NCBI RefSeq assembly: GCF_004193775.1
Contig: NC_041002.1
Location: 13,629,472 to 13,693,471 of the forward strand
Reading direction: 5' to 3'
Source of the DNA: Glycine soja
Taxonomy: Eukaryota; Streptophyta; Magnoliopsida; Fabales; Fabaceae
DNA: 64,000 bases
Part shown: positions 11,290 through 22,324 of the stretch, one piece after another
Layout of the letters: the number at the start of each line of letters is the position of its first letter
How positions within the stretch are numbered: the first letter of the stretch is position 1
Notes under the pieces: generated by a model
What the model saw: only the letters and a program-made list of their open reading frames with translations
Databases searched by the model: none
What the model was told of the DNA's origin: nothing
Made by a program: the position numbers and the translations under genes

Positions 11290-11635
11290 GAGCAAAGGGA
11301 AACACCCTTGTCGACCACAAAAAAGAAAAAATATAAAAAAGGTATAAAGGATATAAGGACATAAAAGGGAACGTAAAAAATCAAAGTCATGTTTGCACAT
11401 TCAATTAAAGGCTGCCGTCCCTTGGGACGGACGTGTGGGGTGCTAATACCTTCCCCGTACGTAAATACAACTCCCGAACCTTTCACTTAAAAAGTTCGTG
11501 GATCGCGTCTTTTCCGGTTTTTCCGACGTTTTCCTCAAATAAACATTGGTGGCGACTCCGCGCGTATTCCTTTCGTGGAACACGCATCCCGCGAGTCACG
11601 CGTCGCCCTCCCGCCGAAGGGTAGGTTGCGACAGT

Positions 11636-11653
11636 TGGCGACTCCACTGGGGA
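11636..11653 (+). promoter_or_regulatory. Ogre-B primer binding site (tRNA-Arg type)
   Basis: TGGCGACTCCACTGGGGA starts two bases after the 5' LTR; its complement ends in CCA like a tRNA 3' end. Ogre-type elements use tRNA-Arg (family knowledge). Confidence 0.85.
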
Positions 11654-12496
11654 CCTTTTTGTGAGTTAGGCCTATTTAATTTTGTGCAATGTTTTACCGT
11701 GACTTACCCCTTTGTTGGTTTCCTTTCATTACGTTCTTGTGTATATAAACTCTTTGTTGCTTTTAGTGCGTTTTAAATGTATGCATGAAGTAAATATTTA
11801 TTCATTTGATGCACACAAACACCAAAACTATTTGCACACACTGTGAGTGAAAAAGGGCCCTATACCCGGGTTCATGGGAGCATAAGGAGTGGAGGTGAAT
11901 CTGTGATCATGCTAGGTCTCCGACTTGCTTGATTACAGTGAACCCTCATCTAGAGCTTTTCTCTTTGAAAACCTATTGTTGCTAGTAGTCCCTACTGCTA
12001 CAATATGTTCTTCAAAGGGGATGATACCTCTAGAAACCATCAAGAGAGATATGACTACCTTGGGGATTATTGCTAAAAGCCTAGTTAGTTCCCTCCCTTG
12101 TAGGTCCCTTAAATAGGGGCACGAAGCAAACACGCTGCGTGCCATTCTTCACACTGCCATGCATGAGTATCATATACCCTTTTGCTTATGTTCGGTAAAT
12201 ATTGTCATACTGTGCACATTCCCGCATTGTGTTTTTTGCATAGGCATTGCATATGGGTTCTGTCTTGATCCCTACTGTAAACAAACCAACGGAGGGTCCA
12301 TGTCGCCTTCTTAATAACGTGCGTTGGGGCATTTCGCTACCCCTAGACGTCGTATCTAAGAAGGGGACAAATTCCCCGGACCCCCGCATTCCTAGATTGC
12401 ATCTGTGTCATATGCATTCCATCATGCATTCATCCATCCCACCCATGAGATATCGGAGTTTTGATTTGCACCAGTTTTTGTCTCACTTTAGTAAGC
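11654..12496 (+). other. Ogre-B 5' leader
   Basis: Untranslated leader of about 840 bases with no credible ORF. It ends in a pyrimidine-rich stretch and TTTAG (AG at 12490-12491) five bases before the ORF1 ATG, a plausible splice acceptor. Ogre-A has an equivalent TTTTTTAG at the same place (AG at 40974-40975 on the minus strand). Confidence 0.6.
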
Positions 12497-14362
12497 ATGG
12501 GAACAAATCAAACCGGCAAGAGGTTCTACCAAGTCAAGGTCAAAAGCCTAGATACCACCAGTATCAAGGAATTAGGGGGGTTGATGGAACCCCTCCAAAT
12601 GCAAACCTTCCGCAAGACTTACGGAAAGATCTTAGAGTTGACCATAGCAGAGGTGTCCATAGAAGCCATTGTATCACTTACCCAATACTACGACCAGCCT
12701 TTGAGGTGCTTCACATTCGGAGACTTCCAATTAGTACCAACCATTGAAGAATTTGAGGAAATTCTAGGATGTCCTCTCGGGGGAAGAAAACCATATCTTT
12801 CCTCCGGGTGTCTCCCCTCTTTGAGCAGAATTGCAACTGTGGTCAAGGATTCAGCAAGAGGTTTGGACCGCATAAAACAGACTCCGAACGGCATAGCGGG
12901 CCTACCACAGAGGTACCTAGAAGACAAGGCGAAGGGTATGGCCAATCAAGGAGACTGGGTCCCGTTTATGGATGTGTTAGCTTTGCTAATTTTTGGGGTC
13001 GTCCTCTTTCCAAACGTGGATGGTTTGGTAGACCTAGCAGCAATCGACGCTTTCCTTGCCTACCACCATAGCAAGGAAAGTCCGGTGGTAGCTGTCTTGG
13101 CAGATCTATTTGACACATTTGACCGAAGGTGCGAAAAGAGTAGCGCACGGATCATCTGTTGCTTACCCGCCCTCTGTGTTTGGTTGGTTTCGCACTTGTT
13201 CCAACAAGACACAAGACATCCATGTCCGCTCCTGAGCCATCACTCGTGTACTGAAAAGAGGAGAATAGATTGGGACCAGCTCTTGGCCGGGATAGGAGGT
13301 AGAACAATCAGTTGGTTCCCCCGATGGAAGGAAGGAAAAGAAGGAGTCCTTTTCTCATGTGGAAGATACCCAAACATTCCGCTGGTAGGAACGAGGGGTT
13401 GTATTAACTACAATCCCGCGCTCGCTATAAGACAACTAGGGTACCCCATGAGGGGAGCACCGACGGAAGAAAGCATGTCTCCTTTCCTTGTGAGGGATTT
13501 CGGCGCACAAAATTCCAAGACTATACAAAGAATCCATAAGGCATGGGAAACCCCGTTAAGGAAAGATCAAGAGCTTAGAGGCATTCGTAATGGCATCATT
13601 GGTGGGTACCACGAATGGCTGAAAGTTCATATACGAGGTTTAGATTGGCTCGCCAAGTTAAAAGTCGTCAGCGAAGAGAGTTTTGAAGCACCGGAAGAGG
13701 ACGAAGAAGTCTAAGCTCTCAAAAGCGAGTTAGGAAAGGCAAAACTTGCCAAGGAGAAGTTCAAGTTGGCCGCTACACACGATCGGAAGGAGTGTGCCGG
13801 GTTACGGGAAGAGAATGCAATTACCGCAAGAGCCCTTGAACAAGAGACCAAGAGGGCTCGCAAGGAAGAGTATGGCCGGAACAAATTTCGCGGAGTTTTA
13901 TGGGGTAGCAATAGTGAACTCAAGTTGCGAAGGAAAGAAAGAGACCAGTCGCGAGCACATAGCATGGTTCTGAAAGAGGAGTTAATTGCTTGTTCGAGGT
14001 CCAAAAGAAGCTTGTCTCAGCGTTTATGCGAGATGGAGACCAACATGCTAGCTATCATCGCTAAGTACCAAGAAGAGTTGGGTCTAGCCATGGCCCACGA
14101 GCATAGAATCGCGGACGAGTATGCTCAAGTGTACGCGGAAAAAGAGGCTAGAGGAAGGGTGATCGACTCTTTACACCAAGAGGCAACCATGTGGATGGAC
14201 CGGTTTGCTCTTACCTTGAACGGGAGTCAAGAACTTCCCCGCTTATTAGCCAAGGCCAAGGCGATGGCAGACACCTACTCCACCCCCGAAGAGATTCATG
14301 GGCTTCTCGGCTATTGTCAGCATATGATAGACTTAATGGCCCACATAATTAGAAATCGTTAG
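12497..14362 (+). pseudogene. Ogre-B ORF1 (Ogre-specific protein upstream of gag)
   Basis: The frame starts MGTNQTGKRFYQVKVKSLD and is open to a TAA at 13712-13714, then continues in the same frame to 14362, for about 620 codons with one stop. The N-terminal two thirds resemble the plant mobile-element domain found in Ogre ORF1 proteins (family knowledge; function unknown). The C-terminal third is rich in Lys, Glu, Arg and Leu and looks like a coiled coil. I chose the ATG at 12497 because Ogre-A starts at the equivalent codon; the frame is open a little further upstream. It lies upstream of gag, the position reported for Ogre ORF1. Confidence 0.82.
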
Positions 14363-14598
14363 GAAACTTGTATGGTCTCTCAGACCTTGACTAGATATGA
14401 CTTCCTTTTTGAAATAAAATGAGTTGGTCCCATGTTTCTACTCCAAAAAGCTTGTGCAAATCAAATCACTCCTACATTTCATCTCTAGCATGCATTTTCT
14501 TTCTTTACCCACTCCTCACGTTTGGTTTTTTAGGGAAAAACACCATAACTAAACGCGCCGCAAGGGATCCCTATCGCACCAGATCCAAATCTAGAACG
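14363..14598 (+). other. Ogre-B ORF1-gag spacer
   Basis: About 240 bases between ORF1 and the gag ATG with no conserved frame seen. Confidence 0.55.
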
Positions 14599-17500
14599 AT
14601 GGGTGATCAAGAGGAGATGCAGGAACAGATGAAAGCCGACATGTCGGCTCTGAAAGAACAAATGGCCTCCATGATGGAGGCCATGTTAAGTATGAAGCAG
14701 CTCATAGAGAAGAACGCGGCCACCGCCGCCGCTGTCAGTTCGGCTGCCGAAGCAGATCCGACTCTGTTGGCAACTGCGCACCATCCTCCCTCAAACATAG
14801 TAGGATAGGGAAGGGACACACTGGGGCACGATGGCAGCCCTCACCTGGGATACAACCGAGCAGCTTACCCTTATGGATTGCCGCCCAACTATTCACCACC
14901 CGTCTTGCAAGAAGATGCGGGCCACATTGCTTCTCCCGTCCATGAAAGAGAGCCTCCTCAACAGCCCGATGAAGTCCACAAAGACCCTCAAGATTATGCT
15001 CGAAGGGATGTCGAGTTCTATCCCCCGATCCCCGAAGGGCCGGCACCAGGCACGTTGCCTCAACCCAACATCGCAGCACCACCAATAGTTCTGTCCACGG
15101 AAGGGCCGCCCCCAGCAACTGAAGAAAGGAGGAAGCTCGATCTCCTTGAAGAAAGATTGAGGGCCGTAGAAGGATTTGGGGACTATCCGTTCGCAGACAT
15201 GACGGATCTTTAATTAGTACCCGATGTTGTTATTACCTCGAAGTTCAAAGTGCCGGACTTCGACAAGTATAAAGGGACGACTTGTCCCAAAAACCATCTC
15301 AAGATGTACTGCCGTAAGATGGGCGCCCACTCTAAAGATGAAAAGCTATTAATACACTTCTTTCAGGATAGCTTGGCCGGAGCCGCGGTAGTGTGGTACA
15401 CTAATTTGGAAGCTTCCCGTATCCGTACTTGGAAGGATCTGATTACCGCCTTCCTAAGGCAGTATCAGTACAATTCTGATATGGCTCCTGACCGTACTCA
15501 ACTGCAGAATATGTTCAAGAAAGAGGGTGAAACCTTTAAAGAATATGCGCAGCGATGGAGGGATTTGGCGGCACAAGTAGCTCCTCCCATGGTTGAGAGA
15601 GAGATGATCACCATGATGGTAGACACTCTGCCAGTGTTCTACTATGAGAAGCTAGTAGGTTACATGCCGTCCAGCTTTGCGGATCTAGTGTTTGCCGGGG
15701 AAAGAATCGAGGTAGGATTGAAAAGAGGAAATTTTGATTACGTTTCCTCCACAAATGCGAATGCCAAAAGAATCGGGGCAACAGGGGCAAAAAGGAAGGA
15801 AGGAGATGCCCATGCCGTCTCTTCAACACCCGCGTGGGTCAAACCCCAGCAAACACCTCATGGTACCCATCAGTACGCGCAACATCACCCAAGTTTCTCG
15901 GCTCATACTGGGAACGCCTCTAGTTCAACACCCGTGCAGCCTAAGGCACCCACCCAGAGGGAAGCTCCCCAAGTTCCAACTCCGAACACGACTCGACTGG
16001 CCGGTAATTCCAACACGACAAGGAACTTCCCTCCGAGGCCATTTCCGGAATTCACCCCACTCCCAATGACGTACGAAGATCTTCTGCCATCCCTCATCGC
16101 CAATCATTTGGCCGTGGTAACTCCCGGAAGGGTCCTCGAACCCCCTTTCCCGAAGTGGTATGACCCTAACGCAACTTGCAAGTACCATGGGGGTGTCCTG
16201 GGGCATTCCGTCGAAAAATGCTTGGCCCTTAAATACAAGGTCCAACATTTAATGGATGATGGATGGCTGACTTTCCAAGAGGATCGGCCCAATGTGAGAA
16301 CCAACCTGCTCGCCAATCATGGAGGGGGAGCGGTTAATGCAGTTGAGTCCGATAGGCCGCACAGGTCTAAACCTTTAAGGGATTTGGCAACCCCTAGGAG
16401 GTTTATCTTTGAGGCCCTACAAAAAGGAGGTGTGATTCCCCATAGTGGGTGTAAGGAGGATTCCTGTCTGCTACACTCCGGCGAGCTGCATGACATGGAG
16501 ACGTGTTTGGGAGTAGAGGAATTGTTACAGCGGATGATAAATCAAGGTCGACTGGAAGTCGGCATTGAAGGAAAAGAGGAGCAGCATATATGCATGCAAT
16601 CTACGGAGGGGAGCGGTATTGCGAAGCCCAAACCCCTGGTGATATACTTCACTAAAAATGCAGCTTCGCAAAAGCCCGGACACCCCTTAATAGCCAAACC
16701 TGTTCCTTTCCCGTACCAAAATAGCCACGCGGTCCCGTGGAGATATACACCTCCGGGGAAGAAGGAAGAAGAAGTCACTGACGTCAGCTCGCTGTCAGCT
16801 AAAGTAACAAATATCACGGGACTGAGTGGTGTGACCCGTAGTGGTCGTGTGTTCGCACCTCCGGACCTACCAGTCCAACCCGCGGACGTCAAGGGAAAAG
16901 GAAAAGTGGTGGAGGAACAAGATGGCGAAGCACCCCACGCTTCGAATAAAGATATTCCGGCAAAGGGCCCCCCGGAGAAAAAGGATGGTAAAAAGGAGGT
17001 GTTGCTAGAGGAAGCCAGCGAGTTCCTTCGGATAATTCAGCAGAGCGAATTCAAGGTTATCGAACAGCTCAACAAAACCCCGGCCAGGGTCTCGCTGTTG
17101 GAGTTACTTATGAGTTCCGAGCCTCATCGGGCTCTGCTAGTAAAAGTGCTGAACGAGGCTCATGTGGCCCAAGATATCTCGGTAGAAGGTTTCGGAGGGC
17201 TGGTCAACAATATCACTACCAACAACTATCTTGCCTTCGCCGAAGAAGAAATCCCCGCCGAGGGGAGAGGGCATAATAAGGCTTTACACGTATCAGTCAA
17301 GTGTATGGACCATATCATAGCCAAGGTGCTCATCGATAATGGTTCCAGTTTAAACGTGATGCCTAAGAGCACTTTGGAGAAGTTACCATTCAATGCTTCC
17401 CACTTAAAACCAAGTTCAATGGTGGTTCGGGCCTTCGACGGCACTCGCCGAGAGGTTAGGGGAGAGATCGATCTCCCAGTACAAATAGGCCCTCACACCT

Positions 17501-17610
17501 GTCAAGTCACCTTCCAAATAATGGATATTAACCCCCCTACAGCTGCCTGTTGGGGCGCCCGTGGATCCACTCAGTGGGAGTTGTGCCTTCTACACTCCAC
17601 CAAAAGCTGA
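14599..17610 (+). pseudogene. Ogre-B gag and protease
   Basis: Gag starts at the ATG at 14599 (MGDQEEMQEQMKADM), a Met/Gln-rich helical N-terminus. The same frame runs to 17610 through two stops, TAG at 14806-14808 and TAA at 15211-15213. The capsid-like gag domain (about 15250-15720) includes LIHFFQDSLAGAAVVWY and FKEYAQRWRDLAAQ. Atypical Cys/His motifs follow: CKYHGGVLGHSVEKC near 16180 and CLLHSGELHDMETC near 16465. The protease-like domain has LIDNGSSLNVMP near 17330. After about 17530 a frameshift takes the frame into unrelated residues; the true continuation is 17550-18196. Gag would package RNA, and the protease would cleave the polyprotein. Confidence 0.88.
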
Positions 17611-18196
17611 AATTCGTAGTGGAGGGGCACTTGGTCATCGTGTCAGGCGAGGAAGATATCTTGGTAAGCTGCCCATCCTCCATGCCTTATGTGGAAGCCG
17701 CAGAAGAATCGTTAGAAACTGCTTTCCAGTCTTTTGAGGTGGTCAGCATTTCCTCCGTGGACTCCCTCTTTGGGCAGCCTTGTCTGTCCGATGCAGCGGT
17801 AATGATGGCCCGAGTTATGTTGGGGAACGGTTATGAACCCGGGATGGGTTTAGGCAAAGACAACGACGGCATAACTAGCCTGATAAATACCCAAGGAAAT
17901 CGTGGGAAGTATGGTTTAGGCTATAAGCCCACTCAGGCGGACATGAAAAGAAGCATCGCGGGAAGGAAGAACAGTGGTCAAAGCTCGCGTTGGAGACAAG
18001 AAAGTGAAGGAAGCCCGCCCTGCCACATAAGTAGAAGCTTTATAAGCGCGGGTCTGGGAGACAAAGGTCAAGTGTTCGCGATATGCGAGGATGATGTTCT
18101 GAATACTTTGGATTTGGTACGATCATGCCCTCCCGATTTCCAACTGGGAAATTGGCGAGTGGAGGAACGCCCCGGCATTTACCCAACGAGCATAAT
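17550..18196 (+). pseudogene. Ogre-B protease C-terminus with G-patch domain
   Basis: Continuation of gag-protease in another frame after the frameshift near 17530 ([20 protein letters not shown] onwards). Near 17815-17930 is a G-patch-like module: [13 protein letters not shown], then a conserved GKYGLGYKP. The frame ends at a TAA at 18198-18200 that overlaps a GTAAAC donor-like site, so the stop is probably spliced out. Ogre-A 6589-7251 is the intact-frame equivalent. Confidence 0.78.
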
Positions 18197-18375
18197 GTAA
18201 ACCTTTACGGTTTTAAAAGCTCTATAGTTGGGCCTAGGCTTTAGAGTTTTTCCTTTTGTTAAGGCTTTGTGTCTTTTGTTTTTGAATTTATAATACAAGG
18301 ATCTTTCTTCATCTGTTCCTGGTCTCTACCCATTCTCATTCATTTGCATGTTTACTTCTTTTTCTGAAACGGCAG
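18197..18375 (+). other. Probable pol intron of Ogre-B
   Basis: The interval starts GTAAAC and ends in a T-rich tract followed by CAG, with stops between. Splicing at exactly these sites puts the G-patch exon in frame with the RT exon, whose frame is then open to the first damage at 18737. An intron between protease and RT is a known Ogre trait (family knowledge). Sites were inferred by eye. Confidence 0.65.
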
Positions 18376-19312
18376 ATCCGATGACGAGTCCCCCGAAGGT
18401 ACTAATACCTGGGACCCGCCTATCGACTTCGAGCAAGAAATGAATCAAACGGAAGATGAAGGAAAAGAGGATGTGGGACTTCCCCCAGAACTAGAAAGAA
18501 TGGTCGCCCATGAGGACCAAGAAACGGGGCCTCATCAAGAAGAAACAGAGCTAGTAGACTTAGGAATTGGCAGTGGAAAGAGGGAAGTAAAGATAGGTAC
18601 AGGTATTACCGCACCTATCCGTGAAGAATTAATAATCCTGCTAAAAGACTACCAAGACATCTTTGCTTGGTCATACCAAGATATGCCCGGTTTGAGTTCT
18701 GACATTGTACAGCACCGATTACCTCTAAATCCCGAGTGATCCCCGGTAAAACAGAAACTGAGAAGGATGAAGCCCAAAACCTCCTTGAAGATAAAAGAAG
18801 AAGTGAAGAAGCAATTTGACGCTGGATTTCTGGCCGTCGCTCGGTATCCAGAATGGGTTGCCAACATCGTACCGGTTCCTAAGAAAGATGGAAAAGTACG
18901 AATGTGTGTGGATTACCGGGACCTGAATCGGGCCAGTCTCAAGGACAATTTTCCTTTACCACACATTGATATCCTCGTAGATAACACGGCCAATTTCGCT
19001 TTATTTTCCTTCATGGACGGTTTCTCTGGTTACAATCAGATAAAGATGGCGCCCGAGGATATGGAAAAGACTACTTTCGTCACCCTGTGGGGAACGTTCT
19101 GTTACAAGGTGATGTCCTTTGGACTCAAGAATGCCGGGGCAACTTATCAACGGGCCATGGTAGCTTTGTTCCATGATATGATGCATCAAGAGATCGAGGT
19201 CTACGTGGACGACATAATTGCTAAATCTAAATCCGAGGAAGAACACCTTGTCAACCTACGGAAGTTGTTCGAAAGGCTTAAGAAATATCAATTAAGGTTG
19301 AACCCCCGCTAA
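18376..19312 (+). pseudogene. Ogre-B reverse transcriptase
   Basis: After the intron an acidic linker leads into RT. A TGA at 18737-18739 interrupts the frame, which then continues to 19312. Motifs: PVPKKDGKVRMCVDYRDLNR, FSFMDGFSGYNQIK, and the catalytic YVDD near 19201-19212. A one-base insertion in a C-run near 19303 brings a stop at 19310-19312; homology to Ogre-A continues beyond in other frames. Confidence 0.87.
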
Positions 19313-20275
19313 GTGTACCTTTGGGGTCAAATCAGGGAAATTGCTTGGTTTCATTGTAAGCCAGAAAGGGATAGAGGTAGACCCCCGAAAAAGTGAAGGC
19401 TATCCTTGAGATGCCAGAACCCCGTACAGAGAGGCAAGTCCGAGGTTTCCTGGGGCGCTTGAATTATATTGCCAGATTCATATCGCAGCTCACCGCCATT
19501 TGTGAGCCGTTGTTCAAACTCTTGCGCAAAAACCAAACTGATCGCTGGAATGAGGATTGCCAAGAGGCTTTTGGAAGGATCAAAAAGTGCCTAATGAATC
19601 CTCCCGTGCTTATGCCACCAGTACTTGGAAGGCCTCTCATTTTGTACATGACAATCTTGGACGAGTCAATGGGGTGTATGCTGGGGCAACATGACGAATC
19701 CGGGAAGAAAGAGCGCGCTGTTTACTACCTAAGTAAGAAGTTCACGACCTGTGAGATGAATTACTCCTTGCTCGAAAGAACGTGTTGTGCTTTGGTATGG
19801 GCATCCCATCGCCTAAGGCAGTACATGCTGAGCCATACTACCTGGTTGATATCCAAAATGGACCCAGTTAAGTACATCTTTGAAAAGCCAGCTCTCACGG
19901 GACGAATCGCCCGGTGGCAAGTCTGCTATCTGAGTTTGATATAGTCTACGTCACCCAAAAGGCGATAAAAGGGAGCGCTTTAGCAGATTATTTGGCTCAA
20001 CAGCCTCTTAACGACTACCAGCCCATGCATCCTGAATTCCCGGATGAGGACATCATGGCCTTGTTCGAGGAAAAATTGGACGAAGATCGGGACAAATGGA
20101 CTGTATGGTTTGACGGGGCGTCAAACATTCTAGGTCATGGCGTTGGGGCAGTGTTGGTCTCTCCGGACAATCAATGTGTACCTTTCACAGCCAGGCTAGG
20201 ATTCGACTGCACCAACAACATGGCCGAAATATGAAGCATGTGCCCTAGCCGTCCAGGCAGCAATTGACTCCAATG
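19313..20275 (+). pseudogene. Ogre-B RT thumb and RNase H region, several frameshifts
   Basis: Homology to Ogre-A is continuous but changes frame near 19385, 19920 and 20230. Segments include GFLGRLNYIARF, the first RNase H (MNYSLLERTCCALVWASHRL) and the second, archaeal-type RNase H (FDGASNILGHGVGAVLVSP, CTNNMAE). The section ends at the run of Ns. Clustered small indels next to an assembly gap may partly be sequence error and not biology. Confidence 0.8.
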
Positions 20276-20774
20276 NNNNNNNNNNNNNNNNNNNNNNNNN
20301 NNNNNNNNNNNNNNNNNNNNNNNNNNNNNNNNNNNNNNNNNNNNNNNNNNNNNNNNNNNNNNNNNNNNNNNNNNNNNNNNNNNNNNNNNNNNNNNNNNNN
20401 NNNNNNNNNNNNNNNNNNNNNNNNNNNNNNNNNNNNNNNNNNNNNNNNNNNNNNNNNNNNNNNNNNNNNNNNNNNNNNNNNNNNNNNNNNNNNNNNNNNN
20501 NNNNNNNNNNNNNNNNNNNNNNNNNNNNNNNNNNNNNNNNNNNNNNNNNNNNNNNNNNNNNNNNNNNNNNNNNNNNNNNNNNNNNNNNNNNNNNNNNNNN
20601 NNNNNNNNNNNNNNNNNNNNNNNNNNNNNNNNNNNNNNNNNNNNNNNNNNNNNNNNNNNNNNNNNNNNNNNNNNNNNNNNNNNNNNNNNNNNNNNNNNNN
20701 NNNNNNNNNNNNNNNNNNNNNNNNNNNNNNNNNNNNNNNNNNNNNNNNNNNNNNNNNNNNNNNNNNNNNNNNNN
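20276..20774. other. Assembly gap (499 N)
   Basis: A run of N inside the second RNase H. The bases on either side are adjacent in the homologous Ogre-A sequence, so real missing sequence may be nil. Confidence 0.97.
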
Positions 20775-22324
20775 TTAAACTACTCAAGGTGTACGGCGAC
20801 TCAGCATTGGTAATCCATCAGTTGAGAGGGGAATGGGAAACTAGAGATCCCAAGCTGATACCCTACAAAGCCTATATCAAGGAATTGGCTAAGACCTTCG
20901 ATGAGATCTCCTTCCATCATGTTCCTCGCGAGGAAAATCAAATGGCGGATGCACTTGCTACGTTGGCGTCTATGTTCCAGCTAACACCGCACGGGGATCT
21001 ACCCTACATTGAATTTTGGTGTCGTGGCAAACCCGCGCATTGTTGCCAAGTGGAAGAGGAATGGGACGGAAAGCCTTGGTATTTCGACATCAAGCGATAT
21101 GTCGTAAGCAAAGAATACCCGCCAGAGATTGCCGACAACGATAAAAGGACATTGAGGAGGTTGGCAGCCGGTTTCTTCATGAGCGGAAGCATACTGTATA
21201 AAAGAAATCACGACATGACACTCCTGCGGTGTGTGGATGCCAAGGAGGCAAATCACATGATCGAAGAAGTCCATGAGGGCTCGTTTGGAACGCACGCCAA
21301 CGGGCATGCTATGGCCAGGAAGATCATAAGAGCAGGTTATTACTGGCTTACCATGGAAAGTGATTGTTGTGTCCATGTGAGGAAGTGCCACAAATGTCAA
21401 GCATTCGCAGATAATGTCAATGCCCCACCACATCCTCTGAATGTCATGTCCGCCCCTTGGCCTTTCTCCATGTGGGGAATAGATGTCATCGGGGCCATTG
21501 AGCCCAAAGCCTCGAATGGTCATCGCTTCATCCTCGTGGCGATAGATTATTTCACCAAGTGGGTCGAGGCGGCTTCATATACCAATGTCACGAGGAATTT
21601 GGTGGTCAGGTTCATTAAGAAAGAGATCATCTGCCGATATGGTTTGCCAAGGAAGATTATCACAGACAACGGCACCAACCTGAATAATAAGATGATGGCG
21701 GAAATGTGCGAGGAGTTTAAAATCCAGCATCACAATTCCACGCCCTACCGGCCAAAGATGAATGGAGCCGTGGAAGCGGCCAATAAGAATATCAAAAAGA
21801 TTATCCAAAAGATGACCGTGTCATACAAGGATTTGCACGAGATGCTCCCCTTCGCGTTACACGGTTACCGGACTTCAGTGCGAACGTCAACTGGGGCAAC
21901 GCCGTTCTCATTGGTATATGGGATGGAGGCTGTGTTACTGTTTGAGGTAGAAGTCCCATCATTAAGGATCTTGGCAGAATCCGGATTAAAGGAATCAGAG
22001 TGGGCTCAAACACGCTATGATCAGCTCAACCTCATTGAGGGTAAGCGCTTAACGGCCATGAGTCATGGGCGCTTATACCAGCAAAGAATGAAGAGTGCAT
22101 TCGACAAGAAAGTACGCGTACGCAAGTTCCATGAGGGAGACCTTGTGCTAAAGAAAATGTCCCATGCTGTCAAGGACCATCGAGGGAAATGGGCCCCGAA
22201 CTACGAAGGGCCTTTTGTTGTGAAGAGGGCTTTTTCCGGAGGAGCCCTGGTGCTTACCAACATGGATGGCGAAGAGCTACCTTCACCCGTGAACTCTGAT
22301 GTCGTCAAACAATATTATGCTTAG
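20775..22324 (+). pseudogene. Ogre-B second RNase H end and integrase
   Basis: An uninterrupted frame from the gap to the TAG at 22322-22324. It starts in the second RNase H (KLLKVYGDSALVIHQL), passes a linker, then the integrase: zinc-binding His/Cys residues (GTHANGHAMAR, later CHKCQAF), catalytic Asp in WGIDVIGA near 21476, Asp in ITDNGTN near 21660, Glu in NGAVEAANKN near 21765, and the C-terminal GKWAPNYEGPF motif. This part is intact and was compared with Ogre-A to identify stops there. Confidence 0.88.

Larger units (their letters stand above)
10058..11633 (+). repeat. Ogre-B 5' LTR
   Basis: 1,576 bp, TG...CA. Compared with the 3' LTR it has an extra copy of the GCTCGCC/GGCGAGC palindrome (10513-10547) and lacks about 90 bp after the CCGAAACG region near 10690-10730. 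The missing part includes the splice-donor-like GTAAGTACC present at 29841. The U3 contains three adjacent inverted repeats ending at the TATA box. Confidence 0.95.

Noticed and set aside
11636..11653. tRNA gene fragment
   Set aside because: Only the 18-base primer-binding complement is present and no cloverleaf can be drawn; the same holds for the other PBS sites.
14735..15118. Antisense frame opposite gag
   Set aside because: Shadow of the gag frame on the plus strand.
20245..20787. Frames across the N run
   Set aside because: Artefact of the assembly gap.
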